From: Oceanisphaera marina
GTDB taxonomy: Bacteria > Pseudomonadota > Gammaproteobacteria > Enterobacterales > Aeromonadaceae
Assembly (NCBI RefSeq): GCF_014643915.1
Contig: NZ_BMKE01000011.1
Coordinates: 601 to 64,600, forward strand
DNA length: 64,000 nt
Reading direction: 5' to 3'
The notes under the pieces are model-generated. The model saw nothing but the letters and a program-made list of their open reading frames with translations. It made no database searches and was not told where the DNA came from. Made by a program: the position numbers and the translations under genes. The stretch's first letter is position 1. Each line of letters opens with the position of its first letter. This document shows positions 18,037-28,096 of this stretch, piece after piece.

Positions 18037-19212
18037 TCAGGAAGCCAGTGCCAGGCTGTGGCGATAGTAATCGTTGGCCTGATTCACATCTTTGCGTTGC
18101 TCGGCCAGACCGGCCAGCAGAATATAGTCACCGGCGCTGGGTTGCAGGGCGATGGCTTGCTGCAGGTGTTGTTCGGCCTGCTCTGGCTTGTTGTCCTTGA
18201 GGTATAGCTGACCCAGGGTGGAGTGCAGCTCGGCTGACGACTCTTTTTTCGCTTTCTTCTCCAGCAGGGTCAGCAGCGGGTGATAGTCGTTAAGCTGTAG
18301 TTGCGTCATGCAGGCCAGCAGTCGCGGATCGGATTTCTTGCTCAAACCATCCAGCAACAGCTGTTGTGCTTCCTGGTGGGCCTTAAGGGCAATCAGGCGA
18401 TCGCATAATGGCACCAGAATCTCGGGCTGATACTTTTCTTTACGAGACAAACCCTGCCACAGAGTGATCAGGCCGGCGCTGCCATCGGTATTGGCGGCGC
18501 TGTCAAACCAGCCGGCATAGGCTTGCTGTTTCAGCGTTTCCTGTTCGTCAGCCTCGATCAGCTCCTGGCTTGCCAAGGCATCCAGGGTGGTCATCAGCTC
18601 CGGCCATTTACCGGTGGCAAGGTATACGTCTTTCTGTAACTTGAGCAGGGCGGGATGGCTGCCGTACTCTTGCTCCAGTTGCTGTACACCGGCCAGCGCG
18701 AGCTCAAACTGGCCCTGCTGATATTGCAGGCGGGTTTGTGTCAGGCCTACTGCCAGACCGGCACCCGGATTGTGCTCGTGGGCCAGGCGCAAATAATCAT
18801 CGCGCTTGGCGTCGTGGCCCAGTGCCTGGGCTGCGGTGGCGGCATTCAGGTAGTTGAGCAATGCCAGATCGTTACCCTTGGTACCCTTTAACAGCATTTT
18901 TTCGGCGGCGGCATAGTCTTCGGCTACCAGAGCCTGCATGCCACTCTGGGTATAATTGAGGGCCTTGCGGCGGCGGCGGCCCACAAACCAGTTACGGGTT
19001 TTGTGTCCTATGCCAAAAATGCGGCCCAGCAACCATTCGATAAACAGCAGCAATGCGTAAAACAAGACGATGGCGACCAGAAATACCGTGGCCGTGGTTT
19101 CAATGGTGTAATCACCAGCGGCCAATAGCACGTAACCCTGCTGGCCCGTAATATCCGGGCCAATAATAAGGCCGGCGGCCAGGATGACGATGATAATCGC
19201 AAGACGGATCAT
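18037..19212 (-). CDS. hemY: HemY, TPR inner-membrane protein of haem operon
   Basis: HemY of gammaproteobacteria is a membrane-anchored TPR protein of unclear role in late haem synthesis; it is not the oxidase named HemY in Gram-positives. The 391 residues start with two hydrophobic segments (about 1-23 and 42-63) followed by the HemY_N motif GRIFGIGHKTRNWFVGRRRR and then TPR-like helices to the end. It is the last gene of hemCDXY, ten bases after hemX. Confidence 0.9.
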   Translation of the reverse strand: MIRLAIIIVILAAGLIIGPDITGQQGYVLLAAGDYTIETTATVFLVAIVLFYALLLFIEWLLGRIFGIGHKTRNWFVGRRRRKALNYTQSGMQALVAEDYAAAEKMLLKGTKGNDLALLNYLNAATAAQALGHDAKRDDYLRLAHEHNPGAGLAVGLTQTRLQYQQGQFELALAGVQQLEQEYGSHPALLKLQKDVYLATGKWPELMTTLDALASQELIEADEQETLKQQAYAGWFDSAANTDGSAGLITLWQGLSRKEKYQPEILVPLCDRLIALKAHQEAQQLLLDGLSKKSDPRLLACMTQLQLNDYHPLLTLLEKKAKKESSAELHSTLGQLYLKDNKPEQAEQHLQQAIALQPSAGDYILLAGLAEQRKDVNQANDYYRHSLALAS

Positions 19213-19222
19213 AGACTTCCCC

Positions 19223-20398
19223 TTACTGGCCGGTTAGCAGACGTTGCAGTCTGTCATCCAGCAGTTGCTTTAAGCTCTCTTGAGCGGCGAATTGCTCGGG
19301 ATAGTCCACCTTGATCTGCTGCCCGCTCAGTGTGTCGAGCTGCTCGAGCATAAACTGGCGCACGCTGTCATCGGCAAAGTAATCCTGCAGCCACTGTTTG
19401 GACTGGGCTAAAGAGCTGTCGTAAATTTCCTGCTGCTCGCGATACACTGCCAGCTGTGCCTGCAGCAGCTTGCCTTTCAGGTTCTCGCTTAAATACCAGT
19501 GCTGCTGGGGCGATAACAATGCCTCTACATTACCGTCGCGACGGCGTACCGTCACAAAGTTATCACTGAAGCTGGCCCAGCTTTTCTTCAGGTTGGATTT
19601 CCAGTCACTGACCGAGTCTGAAACGGTAAAGTCGGGTTCTTCGGCACGGGCCATGATGACGCCGTCCAATTGCAGTTTGTCGACCTGATCATTGATGCTG
19701 TTCAGCTTGATCACCAGACCTTCCCGGTCGACCTTCTGCACCGACTTGATGCTGGCAATGTCATCGGCCAGGGCGCTGCGTATTGGCGTCAGGCTGGGAT
19801 CATTGAGGGCAGCCAGGCGTTCATCCGCATTGGCCAGCATCATGGCGGCAGCAACGGCATCCTGCTCCAGCCAGAGTTTACGACCGGCCATGCGAACCAG
19901 ATATTCGGCTTCGGCCAGCATCCAGTCGTTGGGACGTTTGTTGTCCAGATCCAGTACTTTGCGCGAGACGCCTTCAATGTGTTCGTCAAGGCTATCCTGG
20001 CGGCTGGCGACATTGGCGAGTTGTTTATTCTGTTTTGATTCAGCTTTCTGCAGCGAGCTTTGCAATTGTTGCTCTTGCTGTTGCATTTTTTGCTGTAGCT
20101 GATCGAGTTGTTCCGCCTGAACCAGTGCCTGGTTATGACCGTGCCAGTAGAGAATGGCGGCCAGCACAATGGCGATGATAATGGCAACAATAGCCAGCAC
20201 CTTACCCGAGGAAGACGTTTTTTCTGTCTTGTTTGCATCGGGCGGTGGCGTTTTGGCTTCAGACGGGGTGGCTTGTGGTTCCGGTGCCGTCGAATCGGCT
20301 GCTGCCGTGGCTGATGGCGTAGAGATGACCTCGGCTTTGGTGTTGTCGCCGGCAGTCGTATTCTGATGATCTTGATGGTTATCAGTCTTGTCTGTCAT
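19223..20398 (-). CDS. hemX: HemX, putative uroporphyrinogen-III C-methyltransferase-like membrane protein
   Basis: HemX is annotated as a uroporphyrinogen methyltransferase in many databases, but it lacks the SUMT fold and its role is unproven. The ATG at 20398 is chosen because GAGAGGAAACGG lies right before it. It gives 391 residues: a low-complexity Thr/Ala/Pro/Lys N-terminus, one membrane segment (about residues 66-86), a Gln-rich coiled coil and the HemX periplasmic domain with SWASFSDNFVTVRR and LSPQQHWYLSENLK. Its start overlaps the hemD end by 17 bases. Confidence 0.9.
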   Translation of the reverse strand: MTDKTDNHQDHQNTTAGDNTKAEVISTPSATAAADSTAPEPQATPSEAKTPPPDANKTEKTSSSGKVLAIVAIIIAIVLAAILYWHGHNQALVQAEQLDQLQQKMQQQEQQLQSSLQKAESKQNKQLANVASRQDSLDEHIEGVSRKVLDLDNKRPNDWMLAEAEYLVRMAGRKLWLEQDAVAAAMMLANADERLAALNDPSLTPIRSALADDIASIKSVQKVDREGLVIKLNSINDQVDKLQLDGVIMARAEEPDFTVSDSVSDWKSNLKKSWASFSDNFVTVRRRDGNVEALLSPQQHWYLSENLKGKLLQAQLAVYREQQEIYDSSLAQSKQWLQDYFADDSVRQFMLEQLDTLSGQQIKVDYPEQFAAQESLKQLLDDRLQRLLTGQ

Positions 20399-21140
20399 TC
20401 CGTTTCCTCTCATCCAGAGCGGCAATCAGGGCCTGATTGGATGCACCTTCTGCATTTATGATCTGAGTGAAGCCCAGCTCCTTGGCCTCAATTACCACAC
20501 GGATGCTGGGAACAATCAATAAACGGCTTAGCAGCCAGTCCTTTGCGCGGTCGTCGGTCAGCTGAACAACATGACTCAGTAAACCGCCACTGGTGATGAT
20601 AATACTGTCCACCCCGTGACTCTGCCAGCTTTTCACCAGTTTACCATTTGGGTCTTGACGATACTGGCGTTGGTATACCTCACAATAGTCGACACGCGCG
20701 CCTCTGTCGGTCAGGGTAGGCGCTATCATGTGGCGCCCGCCATTGCCGCGCAGAATTACCACGCGCCGCCCCGACAATTGCTCCAGCCCCGGCAGCGAAA
20801 TAATGCCTTCCGAGCGAGGGTCACCGGGTACGGCAGCACCGGGTATCCCCACTTCTGCAAAGGCATTGCCGGTGGCTTCACCGACTGCAATATAGTGTGC
20901 CTCGGGCCAGGACAGATTGTGTTGGCGCAGGGCATTATCGGTAAAATTTACCGCATGTACGCTGACCGCTATCACATAATCCTGCGCCGATAGCTGACCC
21001 AGCAACTGAGGGAGTCGGCTTAATTCGGCTCCCTCAACGAAGCTTAGCAAAGGACTGTTCACCGGTTGGTGGCCAGCCGCGCGCAAAGCCTGGCTCAGGC
21101 TGCTGGCCTGGGGCTCGGGGCGAACCACCAGCGGTGTCAT
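20382..21140 (-). CDS. hemD: Uroporphyrinogen-III synthase
   Basis: HemD closes and inverts ring D of hydroxymethylbilane to give uroporphyrinogen III, the branch point to haem, sirohaem and cobalamin. The 252-residue protein has the two-lobed Rossmann-like pattern with weak family conservation: VVRPEPQA at the start, [25 protein letters not shown] and [11 protein letters not shown]. The position between hemC (four-base overlap) and hemX settles the name. Confidence 0.92.
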   Translation of the reverse strand: MTPLVVRPEPQASSLSQALRAAGHQPVNSPLLSFVEGAELSRLPQLLGQLSAQDYVIAVSVHAVNFTDNALRQHNLSWPEAHYIAVGEATGNAFAEVGIPGAAVPGDPRSEGIISLPGLEQLSGRRVVILRGNGGRHMIAPTLTDRGARVDYCEVYQRQYRQDPNGKLVKSWQSHGVDSIIITSGGLLSHVVQLTDDRAKDWLLSRLLIVPSIRVVIEAKELGFTQIINAEGASNQALIAALDERKRNDRQD

Positions 21141-22066
21141 GACTGATACACCTCGGCCAATATTTTATCGGCACCGCGGGCAAGCAGGCGTTTTGCCATT
21201 TCGGCACCCATTTCCTGGCCTTGGCTGGCCGGGCCTGTCATCTCTTCATAGATAACCTGGCTGCCATCGGGGCGTCCGACCAGACCACGCAGCCACAGCT
21301 GATCGCCTTGCAGTTCGGCATAAGAGCCGATAGGTACCTGACAGCCACCCTGCAAGCCCCGGTTCATGGCGCGTTCGGCTTCCACTCTCAGTCGGGTGTC
21401 GTGATGATCTAGAGGTGCAAGCAGTTCGAGCAGCTCGGCATCATCCAGTCGGCACTCTATGCCCACGGCACCCTGGCCATTGGCTGGCAGACTGTCTTCC
21501 GGACTCATCAAGCCGGCAATGCGCGCGTCCAGCTCCAGACGCTTGAGTCCGGCGGCCGCCAGAATAATGGCATCATATTCGCCATCATCGAGTTTGCGCA
21601 GGCGGGTTTGTACGTTGCCGCGCAGTACTTTTACTTCCAGGTGCGGGTAGCGGGCACGGATCTGGCATTCGCGACGCAAGCTGGCTGTGCCCACCACGGC
21701 GCCGGCCGGTAATTGTTCCAGGTGAGTATAATTATTCGACACAAAGGCATCGCGCGGATCCTCTCGCTCGCAAATCACGGTCAGGCCCAGCCCCTCGGGA
21801 AATTCTACCGGCACATCTTTCATCGAGTGCACGGCAATATCGGCCCGGCCTTCCAGCATGGCTTGTTCCAGCTCTTTGATAAACAGGCCCTTGCCGCCGA
21901 TTTTGGCGAGCGGAGTATCAAGCAGCACATCACCTTTGGTGGTCATCGGCACCAACTCTACTTCAATATGAGGGTGGAGTTGCTCTAGCTGCTCTTTAAC
22001 ATAATGGGCCTGCCACAGGGCCAGTAGACTCTTGCGGGTGGCGATACGTATGATGCGATTTGCCAT
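21137..22066 (-). CDS. hemC: Porphobilinogen deaminase (hydroxymethylbilane synthase)
   Basis: HemC joins four porphobilinogens into hydroxymethylbilane on a dipyrromethane cofactor. The 309-residue protein opens [15 protein letters not shown], has HSMKDVP and VGTASLRRE for substrate and cofactor contacts, and carries the cofactor cysteine in [15 protein letters not shown]. It is first in hemCDXY and divergent from cyaA, as in E. coli, with about 200 bases between the starts. Confidence 0.96.
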   Translation of the reverse strand: MANRIIRIATRKSLLALWQAHYVKEQLEQLHPHIEVELVPMTTKGDVLLDTPLAKIGGKGLFIKELEQAMLEGRADIAVHSMKDVPVEFPEGLGLTVICEREDPRDAFVSNNYTHLEQLPAGAVVGTASLRRECQIRARYPHLEVKVLRGNVQTRLRKLDDGEYDAIILAAAGLKRLELDARIAGLMSPEDSLPANGQGAVGIECRLDDAELLELLAPLDHHDTRLRVEAERAMNRGLQGGCQVPIGSYAELQGDQLWLRGLVGRPDGSQVIYEEMTGPASQGQEMGAEMAKRLLARGADKILAEVYQS

Positions 22067-22179
22067 TTGAATCTCTTCTTAAATATCCACTAATCGTTCG
22101 ATATTATCATTCCTGTGCTGGCATTACAGGGGAGAAAAACGGTTAGGCGTTATCTTGCCGATGCGGTTATCGACATATA

Positions 22180-22215
22180 TTGTTCATCCAGTAACGAATT
22201 GTTACCATGATCACA
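22180..22215 (+). promoter_or_regulatory. cyaA promoter with overlapping CRP site
   Basis: TTGTTC (22180-22185) and TACCAT (22203-22208) with a 17-base spacer form a plausible sigma-70 promoter for cyaA. The -10 is overlapped by TGTTA-CCATGA-TCACA (22200-22215), which has the TGTTA-N6-TCAC form of the E. coli cyaA P2 CRP site. A bound CRP would block the promoter, giving the same negative feedback by cAMP-CRP known in E. coli. The site is seen; the feedback is inferred by homology. Confidence 0.55.
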
Positions 22216-22264
22216 CTTTTGACCCGCTTCTGGGTCTGTGTCGGTCCACCAAAGGCCCATACTC

Positions 22265-24781
22265 TTGCACGCTAATTTTCACCGGCTCGTAGAGCAATGT
22301 GATCAATTTAATCAGCAAAAACAAGCTCATGCATTGGCTGTCATGAGTCGTTATGGCCAGCAGGTATTCCAGTTACTGCCGGTATTGCTGCATTACAATC
22401 ATCCCCTGCTACCGGGCTATGTGCCGGGAAATGTGCCTGTGGGCGTGTGCCACTTTCTGCCCAATGAACGCCAGCAGCAATTTATTGATGAGCTGTGCGA
22501 GGCCGCCAATGGCCACCAGGGGCTGGAGTCCGGTAAAAATGAAATCTTCGGCCTCTATTCCATGGGCAGCACCTCGTCCATCGGCCAGAGTAGAGAGTCG
22601 GATCTCGATATCTGGGTGTGTTATTCCCACCAGATAGCGCCGGAGCGAGTGGACTGGTTGCAGCAAAAGTGTCTGCTGATTTCCCAATGGGCAGAACAGC
22701 GCCAGGTTGAGCTGAATCTGTTTCTTATTCCCGACAACAAGTTTCGTACCGACAATCAGCAGATAGTAGAAGGCGAAAGCTGTGGCAGTGCCCAGCATCT
22801 GTTGTTGCTTGACGAGTTTTATCGCAGTCATCTGCGTATTGCCGGCAAACGTCTGGTGTGGATGTTTGCCCCGGGCAAACTGGGCCCGCGCTACGATCGT
22901 TTTGTGGCCGAACAATTTGCCAACGGCACCCTGAATCATGATGAATGGCTGGATTTGGGCGGATTTGCCCGCATTCCGGCAGAAGAATACTTTGGCTCAG
23001 CCTTGTGGCAGCTGTATAAAAGCATCGACTCGCCCTACAAGGCAGTGCTGAAGACCGTGCTGATGGAAGCCTATTCTCACGAGTATCCCGACACCAAGCT
23101 GCTTTGTCGCCATCTTAAAGGGCACTTTCAAAGTGCCGACCGGCTCGATGAACGCCAGGATCACTATATGCTGATGCTGGAAAAAGTGACCGGTTATCTT
23201 AAATCCATGGGTGATGAAAAACGGCTGGACCTAGTACGGCGCTGTTTTTATTTGAAGGTGTCGGAAGGGCTCGATTTTTCTCAAACCCGGCACGAATCCC
23301 ACGCGGTACGCATTGAACAGATTAACCGGTTGATTGCAGCCTGGGGCTGGCCGGCAGACAAGGTAGCGCTGCTCAATAACCGAGACCACTGGAAGGTAGA
23401 GCAGGTTAAATCTGCCTATGGCGAGCTGTTGGAAGCCTTGATGCAGAGCTATCGCAATCTGATCCAGTTTGCCCGGCGCAATAACATCACTGAATCGATT
23501 AACCCGGAAGATATCGGCATCTTATCGCGCAAGCTCTATGCCGCCTTCGAAAATCTGCCCGGCAAGGTGCAGTTAATCAACCTGAAAATTGCGCCTGATC
23601 TGGCCGAGGCAAATATCAGTCTGGTGCAGGTACCAGAGCGGCGGCTGAATAAAGCAGGCTGGTACCTCTATAAACAGGGGCTGACACCTGCCGAGCTGAT
23701 CGGCCGCAGTCCGCTGGAATACAGTGGTTATGTGGGCAAGTTGATTGCCTGGGCGCACTTCAACGGCTTGTTGAATTCGGATACCCAGCTGCAGTTGTTT
23801 AATCAGGACACCGACGTCAGCCTGCAACACCTGCAGGAGTTCTGTCGCGATCTGGCGCGAATCTTTCCGGTGCGCACTCCCTCACCCAGCAACCTGGCGC
23901 TAAGCCGCCCCTGTGAAGTTCGCCAGCTCGGTATTTTTCTGAATCTCGAGCAGGATCCCACCGCGCGCTGGCACAATAGGCCCATCGAATTTAACGCCAA
24001 AACCAGCGACCCCTTCAGTTTTGGCCAGCAGCTGGAAAATCTGGTGGGCTCGGTGGATGTCTTGTACCGCAACTCCTGGGATGAAATTCGCTCGTTGCAT
24101 TTTTCCGGCCCCATGGCGGTCGTCGACGCACTCACCACCATTCTGGGCAAGATGCACCAAGGTGCCACGGCTCCCGAAAGCCTGCAGGTATTCTGCTACA
24201 GCCTGAACTTTCGCAGCCTGATCCGGACGCGTTTCGAACAGCTGATAAAAGAATGCATTGGTTTGCGTCTTTCGCGCGAGCAGGGCAGCACCGTCAAGAC
24301 ATTGCTGTTAGGCAGTGAAGAGCACAGCATCTTCTTTGAACGGCGGGGAGTGAGCGTACAAAAGCGGGATGCGGTCGCCGTGGGCCAGCTACCGGTGCGA
24401 CAGCAGCCTACTCATAAGACCCTGCGCCTGGATCAGCAAGTGGGCAAGCCGGTACCCGATATTGTGGATGTGTATGCCAGTGAAGGCTTGATGCAGTTTT
24501 TCTTCGAGGACAGCGGCGAAGACTACAACCTGTATATTCTGGATGAGGCAAACCGGGTGGAAGTCTACCGCCAGGTCTCGGGCAGCAAAGATGAACTGGT
24601 GCAGAGCATTAACCGCTTTTACACCTCGAATCAGCAGGTTGCCGGGCAAAGTCACTTCGCCCATTTCAACCTGCCGCAGTATTACGAAATAGTGGCAGGG
24701 CAGGGGCAACAGCGAGTGTTGCCCTACAAGAGTACCAAGGAAGGTCGAGACGATGCTCGACCCTGCCTGAACGAAAGTTAG
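22265..24781 (+). CDS. cyaA: Class I adenylate cyclase
   Basis: CyaA makes cAMP, the co-regulator of CRP. The protein has the catalytic N-terminal half with [22 protein letters not shown] (GS...DxD nucleotidyltransferase motif) and the regulatory C-terminal half with [21 protein letters not shown] and [12 protein letters not shown] place the start at TTG 22265 (838 residues): the residues align position by position with the E. coli protein, which also starts at UUG. A GTG at 22238 is in frame but would extend beyond the family. The stop overlaps that of cyaY on the other strand. Confidence 0.93.
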   Translation: MHANFHRLVEQCDQFNQQKQAHALAVMSRYGQQVFQLLPVLLHYNHPLLPGYVPGNVPVGVCHFLPNERQQQFIDELCEAANGHQGLESGKNEIFGLYSMGSTSSIGQSRESDLDIWVCYSHQIAPERVDWLQQKCLLISQWAEQRQVELNLFLIPDNKFRTDNQQIVEGESCGSAQHLLLLDEFYRSHLRIAGKRLVWMFAPGKLGPRYDRFVAEQFANGTLNHDEWLDLGGFARIPAEEYFGSALWQLYKSIDSPYKAVLKTVLMEAYSHEYPDTKLLCRHLKGHFQSADRLDERQDHYMLMLEKVTGYLKSMGDEKRLDLVRRCFYLKVSEGLDFSQTRHESHAVRIEQINRLIAAWGWPADKVALLNNRDHWKVEQVKSAYGELLEALMQSYRNLIQFARRNNITESINPEDIGILSRKLYAAFENLPGKVQLINLKIAPDLAEANISLVQVPERRLNKAGWYLYKQGLTPAELIGRSPLEYSGYVGKLIAWAHFNGLLNSDTQLQLFNQDTDVSLQHLQEFCRDLARIFPVRTPSPSNLALSRPCEVRQLGIFLNLEQDPTARWHNRPIEFNAKTSDPFSFGQQLENLVGSVDVLYRNSWDEIRSLHFSGPMAVVDALTTILGKMHQGATAPESLQVFCYSLNFRSLIRTRFEQLIKECIGLRLSREQGSTVKTLLLGSEEHSIFFERRGVSVQKRDAVAVGQLPVRQQPTHKTLRLDQQVGKPVPDIVDVYASEGLMQFFFEDSGEDYNLYILDEANRVEVYRQVSGSKDELVQSINRFYTSNQQVAGQSHFAHFNLPQYYEIVAGQGQQRVLPYKSTKEGRDDARPCLNES

Positions 24782-25089
24782 AGTACCAGCCTGGTCTCGC
24801 CCTGACGCTGTGCCTGCAGGCTGAGCCAGCTCAGTAGCTCATGGCCCTGACGATTATCGATCCATTTATCGTCCTTCAGGGCAAAGTGGTGGCCGTTTTC
24901 GCGGGTGGCCAACCAGATTTGATGGAGCGGCTCCTGGCGGTTGATGACGAATTTGACGTTGTTCTCAAAGGTCAGCGTCATCACGCCACCTATGGTCTCG
25001 CAGTCTATGTCAACGCCGCTGCTGTCGATGCTTTCTTCAATATGCTGGTAAATGGCATCTGCCAAGGAATGGAATTCACTGTCGTTCAT
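24778..25089 (-). CDS. cyaY: Frataxin-like iron protein CyaY
   Basis: CyaY binds iron and tunes the IscS-IscU machinery of Fe-S cluster assembly. The ATG at 25089 has AGGAAGC upstream and gives 103 residues beginning [20 protein letters not shown]. Acidic helix residues, then [29 protein letters not shown] and [13 protein letters not shown] are all typical. The frame is open for 23 more codons upstream, but no homologue has them. It is convergent with cyaA and divergent from lptM. Confidence 0.94.
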   Translation of the reverse strand: MNDSEFHSLADAIYQHIEESIDSSGVDIDCETIGGVMTLTFENNVKFVINRQEPLHQIWLATRENGHHFALKDDKWIDNRQGHELLSWLSLQAQRQGETRLVL

Positions 25090-25161
25090 CGCCTGCTTCC
25101 TATTGCTTTTGAGAGTGTGAGTGAGATTATAAGAGTCTGGAAACATATTCACAGTCAACCT

Positions 25162-25284
25162 ATGAACATATTCAAGTTAACCGCATTGGTTGCTTTATGC
25201 CTGAGTTTGTTGGCGTGCGGTCTTAAAGGGCCGCTAACGCTCCCCGAGCCTGAGCAAAAGCAACCCCAAACTGAGCAGTCGTAA
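25162..25284 (+). CDS. lptM: LptM (YifL) small lipoprotein
   Basis: LptM is a tiny outer-membrane lipoprotein that helps the LPS translocon LptDE mature its disulfides. The 40-residue product has a signal peptide with lipobox LLAC and then the invariant CGLKGPL of the family, followed by a short Pro/Gln tail. It lies 11 bases before lysA, as in E. coli, where yifL precedes dapF. Confidence 0.9.
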   Translation: MNIFKLTALVALCLSLLACGLKGPLTLPEPEQKQPQTEQS

Positions 25285-25295
25285 AGGAAAATACA

Positions 25296-26552
25296 TTGGA
25301 TTATTTTAATTATCAGGACGATGGCCGCCTTTACGGTGAAGCCTGCGATTTAAGTCGTCTGGCCGAACAACACGGCACCCCACTTTATGTTTACTCCCGC
25401 GCCACCCTGGAACGTCACTGGCACGCCTTTGACAAGGCGGCGGGTGATGTTAAACATCTTGTCTGCTACGCAGTCAAAGCCAACTCCAACCTGGCGGTAC
25501 TGAACGTACTGGCTCGCCTGGGTTCGGGTTTCGATATCGTTTCCAAGGGGGAGCTGTGCCGCGTACTGGCCGCCGGTGGCGACGCGGGCAAGGTGGTATT
25601 TTCCGGTGTGGGCAAACGAGTGGATGAAATCGAGTTTGCGCTGGAGCAGAATATTTTCTGCTTTAACGTGGAGTCCATTGCCGAGCTGGCTCGCATCAAC
25701 GAGGTGGCAGGCAAAATGGGCCGCAAGGCAGCCATTTCCATTCGGGTAAACCCGGATATTGATGCCGGTACTCACCCTTACATTTCTACCGGCTTGAAAG
25801 AAAACAAATTCGGTATCCCCATCGAGCAGGCCCAGGACGTTTATCACCAGGCTGCAAGCATGGAACACCTGGAAATCCATGGCTTGGATTGTCATATCGG
25901 CTCGCAGCTCACCGAAGTGGCACCGTTTCTGGAAGCCGTCGACAAATTATTGGTGCTGATTGATGCGCTGGCGGCCGATGGCATTCATATCCAGCATCTG
26001 GATGTGGGTGGCGGTTTAGGCGTGCGTTATGACGATGAAACACCACCCGAGCCCGGTGTGTATGTGGAGCAGCTGAAAGCTCGCCTGCAGGGCCGCGATT
26101 TGACGCTGGTGTTTGAACCCGGTCGTGCCATTGCCGCCAACGCCGGTGTGCTGTTGACGCGCGTCGAGCACCTGAAACCCGGTGAAGCCAAAAACTTTGC
26201 CATCGTTGATGCAGCCATGAACGACCTGATCCGCCCGGCCTTGTACAGCGCCTGGCAGGCCATTATTCCGGTCGACAAGACCCTGGAACGTCAGGCCGCC
26301 GTCTACGATATCGTTGGGCCTATTTGTGAAACCGGTGACTTTATCGGTAAAGATCGGGAGCTCTCGATTACCGAAGGGGATTTACTGGCGGTGCGCTCTG
26401 CCGGTGCTTACGGTTTTGTGATGGCATCCAACTACAACAGTCGCCCCCGGGCTGGCGAAGTGATGGTGGATGGCGAACAGGCGTTTGTTATTCGCGAGCG
26501 TGAACCATTGACCGATTTGTGGCGTGGCGAAAGTCTATTACCCGAATCCTGA
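25296..26552 (+). CDS. lysA: Diaminopimelate decarboxylase
   Basis: LysA decarboxylates meso-diaminopimelate to lysine with PLP. The 418-residue fold-III enzyme has the PLP lysine K61 in CYAVKANSN, HIGSQLTEVAPF, the phosphate loop DVGGGLGVRY, EPGRAIAANAG and the active-site CETGDF of the partner subunit. It starts with TTG 25296, preceded by AAGGAAA, and the resulting MDYFNY start agrees with related proteins. Its position between lptM and dapF groups two lysine-pathway enzymes; E. coli keeps lysA elsewhere. Confidence 0.95.
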   Translation: MDYFNYQDDGRLYGEACDLSRLAEQHGTPLYVYSRATLERHWHAFDKAAGDVKHLVCYAVKANSNLAVLNVLARLGSGFDIVSKGELCRVLAAGGDAGKVVFSGVGKRVDEIEFALEQNIFCFNVESIAELARINEVAGKMGRKAAISIRVNPDIDAGTHPYISTGLKENKFGIPIEQAQDVYHQAASMEHLEIHGLDCHIGSQLTEVAPFLEAVDKLLVLIDALAADGIHIQHLDVGGGLGVRYDDETPPEPGVYVEQLKARLQGRDLTLVFEPGRAIAANAGVLLTRVEHLKPGEAKNFAIVDAAMNDLIRPALYSAWQAIIPVDKTLERQAAVYDIVGPICETGDFIGKDRELSITEGDLLAVRSAGAYGFVMASNYNSRPRAGEVMVDGEQAFVIREREPLTDLWRGESLLPES

Positions 26553-26561
26553 GGGGGATCT

Positions 26562-27389
26562 GTGATCCAATTTTCCAAAATGCAGGGGCTCGGCAACGAT
26601 TTTATGGTCGTTGATGGCGTCACCCAAAAGGTATTTTTCAATCCCGAGGTGATTCGGCAGCTGGCCGACCGTCATTTTGGTATTGGTTTCGACCAGCTGT
26701 TGCTGGTCGAGCCACCCTATGATCCGGATCTCGACTTTCACTATCGCATTTTCAATGCCGATGGCAGCGAAGTAGAGCAGTGTGGCAATGGCGCCCGCTG
26801 CTTTGCCCGCTTCGTGCGTTTGAAAGGGCTGACCCATAAAGACAGAATCAGCGTCAGCACCCAAAAAGGCAACATAGTCCTGCAGCTTGAAAAAGATAAT
26901 CAGGTGACGGTCAATATGGGCGTGCCCGAGTTTGAGCCCGCCAAGATTCCCTTCAAGGCGCAGAAGGCAGAAAAAACCTACCTGGTGCCCTCGGCCCTGC
27001 AAACTGTGCTGTGTGGCGTGGTGTCGATGGGCAACCCGCACTGCGTGCTGGAAGTGGATGACATCAACACCGATTTGGTGGCCAAATTGGGGCCCGAGCT
27101 GGAAAATCACGAGCGTTTTCCGGCCCGGGTCAATGTGGGTTTCATGCAGATTATCAACGGTCGTGAAATTAAACTCAGGGTGCATGAACGCGGCGCGGGG
27201 GAAACCCTGGCCTGCGGTACCGGTGCCTGTGCGGCGGCCATCATGGGCATGAGCTGGGGCAAACTGACAGACAGAGTTCGGGTGCAGTTACCGGGTGGTG
27301 AGCTGCAGATTGCCTGGCAAGGTCCGGGCAAGCCGGTGTACATGACAGGTCCGGCAGAGCATGTATTTGATGGACAGATAAATCTATGA
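26562..27389 (+). CDS. dapF: Diaminopimelate epimerase
   Basis: DapF epimerises LL- to meso-diaminopimelate for lysine and peptidoglycan. The 275-residue protein has the two catalytic cysteines in [13 protein letters not shown] (C74) and [13 protein letters not shown], and [13 protein letters not shown] at the start. It begins with GTG 26562 after a GAGGGGGAT site and ends in a four-base overlap with the next gene. Confidence 0.96.
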   Translation: MIQFSKMQGLGNDFMVVDGVTQKVFFNPEVIRQLADRHFGIGFDQLLLVEPPYDPDLDFHYRIFNADGSEVEQCGNGARCFARFVRLKGLTHKDRISVSTQKGNIVLQLEKDNQVTVNMGVPEFEPAKIPFKAQKAEKTYLVPSALQTVLCGVVSMGNPHCVLEVDDINTDLVAKLGPELENHERFPARVNVGFMQIINGREIKLRVHERGAGETLACGTGACAAAIMGMSWGKLTDRVRVQLPGGELQIAWQGPGKPVYMTGPAEHVFDGQINL

Positions 27390-28096
27390 CCGATAGCGTG
27401 ACCGGCATGAACCCGTGTGTCAACACGGGTTTGGACGATAGCCAAATTGCCGAATATCTGCTGGCGCAGCCGCAGTTTTTTGAGCGTCAGCCTAGCCTGC
27501 TGGAACAGCTGCGGCTGCCTCATGAACAGCGCGGTAGCGTGTCTCTGGTCGAGGTGAAGCTCGATCGGCAGCGTCAGCGTATTTACGAGCTGGAAGATGA
27601 AATTACCGAACTGATGATGGTGGCCGGTGAAAACGAGCGTATTTTTCGCGTGTATATGGATCTGATGCCGCGGTTGTTTGAATGCACCAGTGTGCTGGAG
27701 CTGGAGTTGTGCATACGCAGCACCCTGCAACAGCAGTTACGGGTGCAGGCGGTGCAACTGGTACTGGATCCCAGAGCCTATCCAGACGCCACCAGTTCTG
27801 CCGGTGAGCAGCTGGAGCGATTGTATCGTGAACGCATGGCCAGCCAACTGGTGTACCTGGGGCGGCTGGGCAAAGAAGAAAAGCTGGGCTTGTTTCAAGA
27901 CTCGCTGGTTAACTCCTGTGCCTTGATCCGTCTGGGTGCCAAGGGCGAGCTGGGCTTGCTGGCCTTTGGCAGTGCCGATGGCAGCCACTATGGCCCGGGT
28001 ATGGATACCTTGCTTATTAACCAGTTGGCCGATGTGCTGGCGCTGTTATTACCCCGGCTGATGGCTGCGGAGCAAACCTGTCATGAGCGCGGCTGA
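27386..28096 (+). CDS. DUF484 family protein (YigA-like)
   Basis: Members of this family lie between dapF and xerC in many gammaproteobacteria; the function is unknown. The 236-residue protein has an N-terminal helical part ([22 protein letters not shown]), a short coiled coil with [18 protein letters not shown] and a GAF-like C-terminal domain that ends with [11 protein letters not shown]. It overlaps dapF by four bases and xerC by 14, so all three are translated as a unit. Confidence 0.9.
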   Translation: MTDSVTGMNPCVNTGLDDSQIAEYLLAQPQFFERQPSLLEQLRLPHEQRGSVSLVEVKLDRQRQRIYELEDEITELMMVAGENERIFRVYMDLMPRLFECTSVLELELCIRSTLQQQLRVQAVQLVLDPRAYPDATSSAGEQLERLYRERMASQLVYLGRLGKEEKLGLFQDSLVNSCALIRLGAKGELGLLAFGSADGSHYGPGMDTLLINQLADVLALLLPRLMAAEQTCHERG

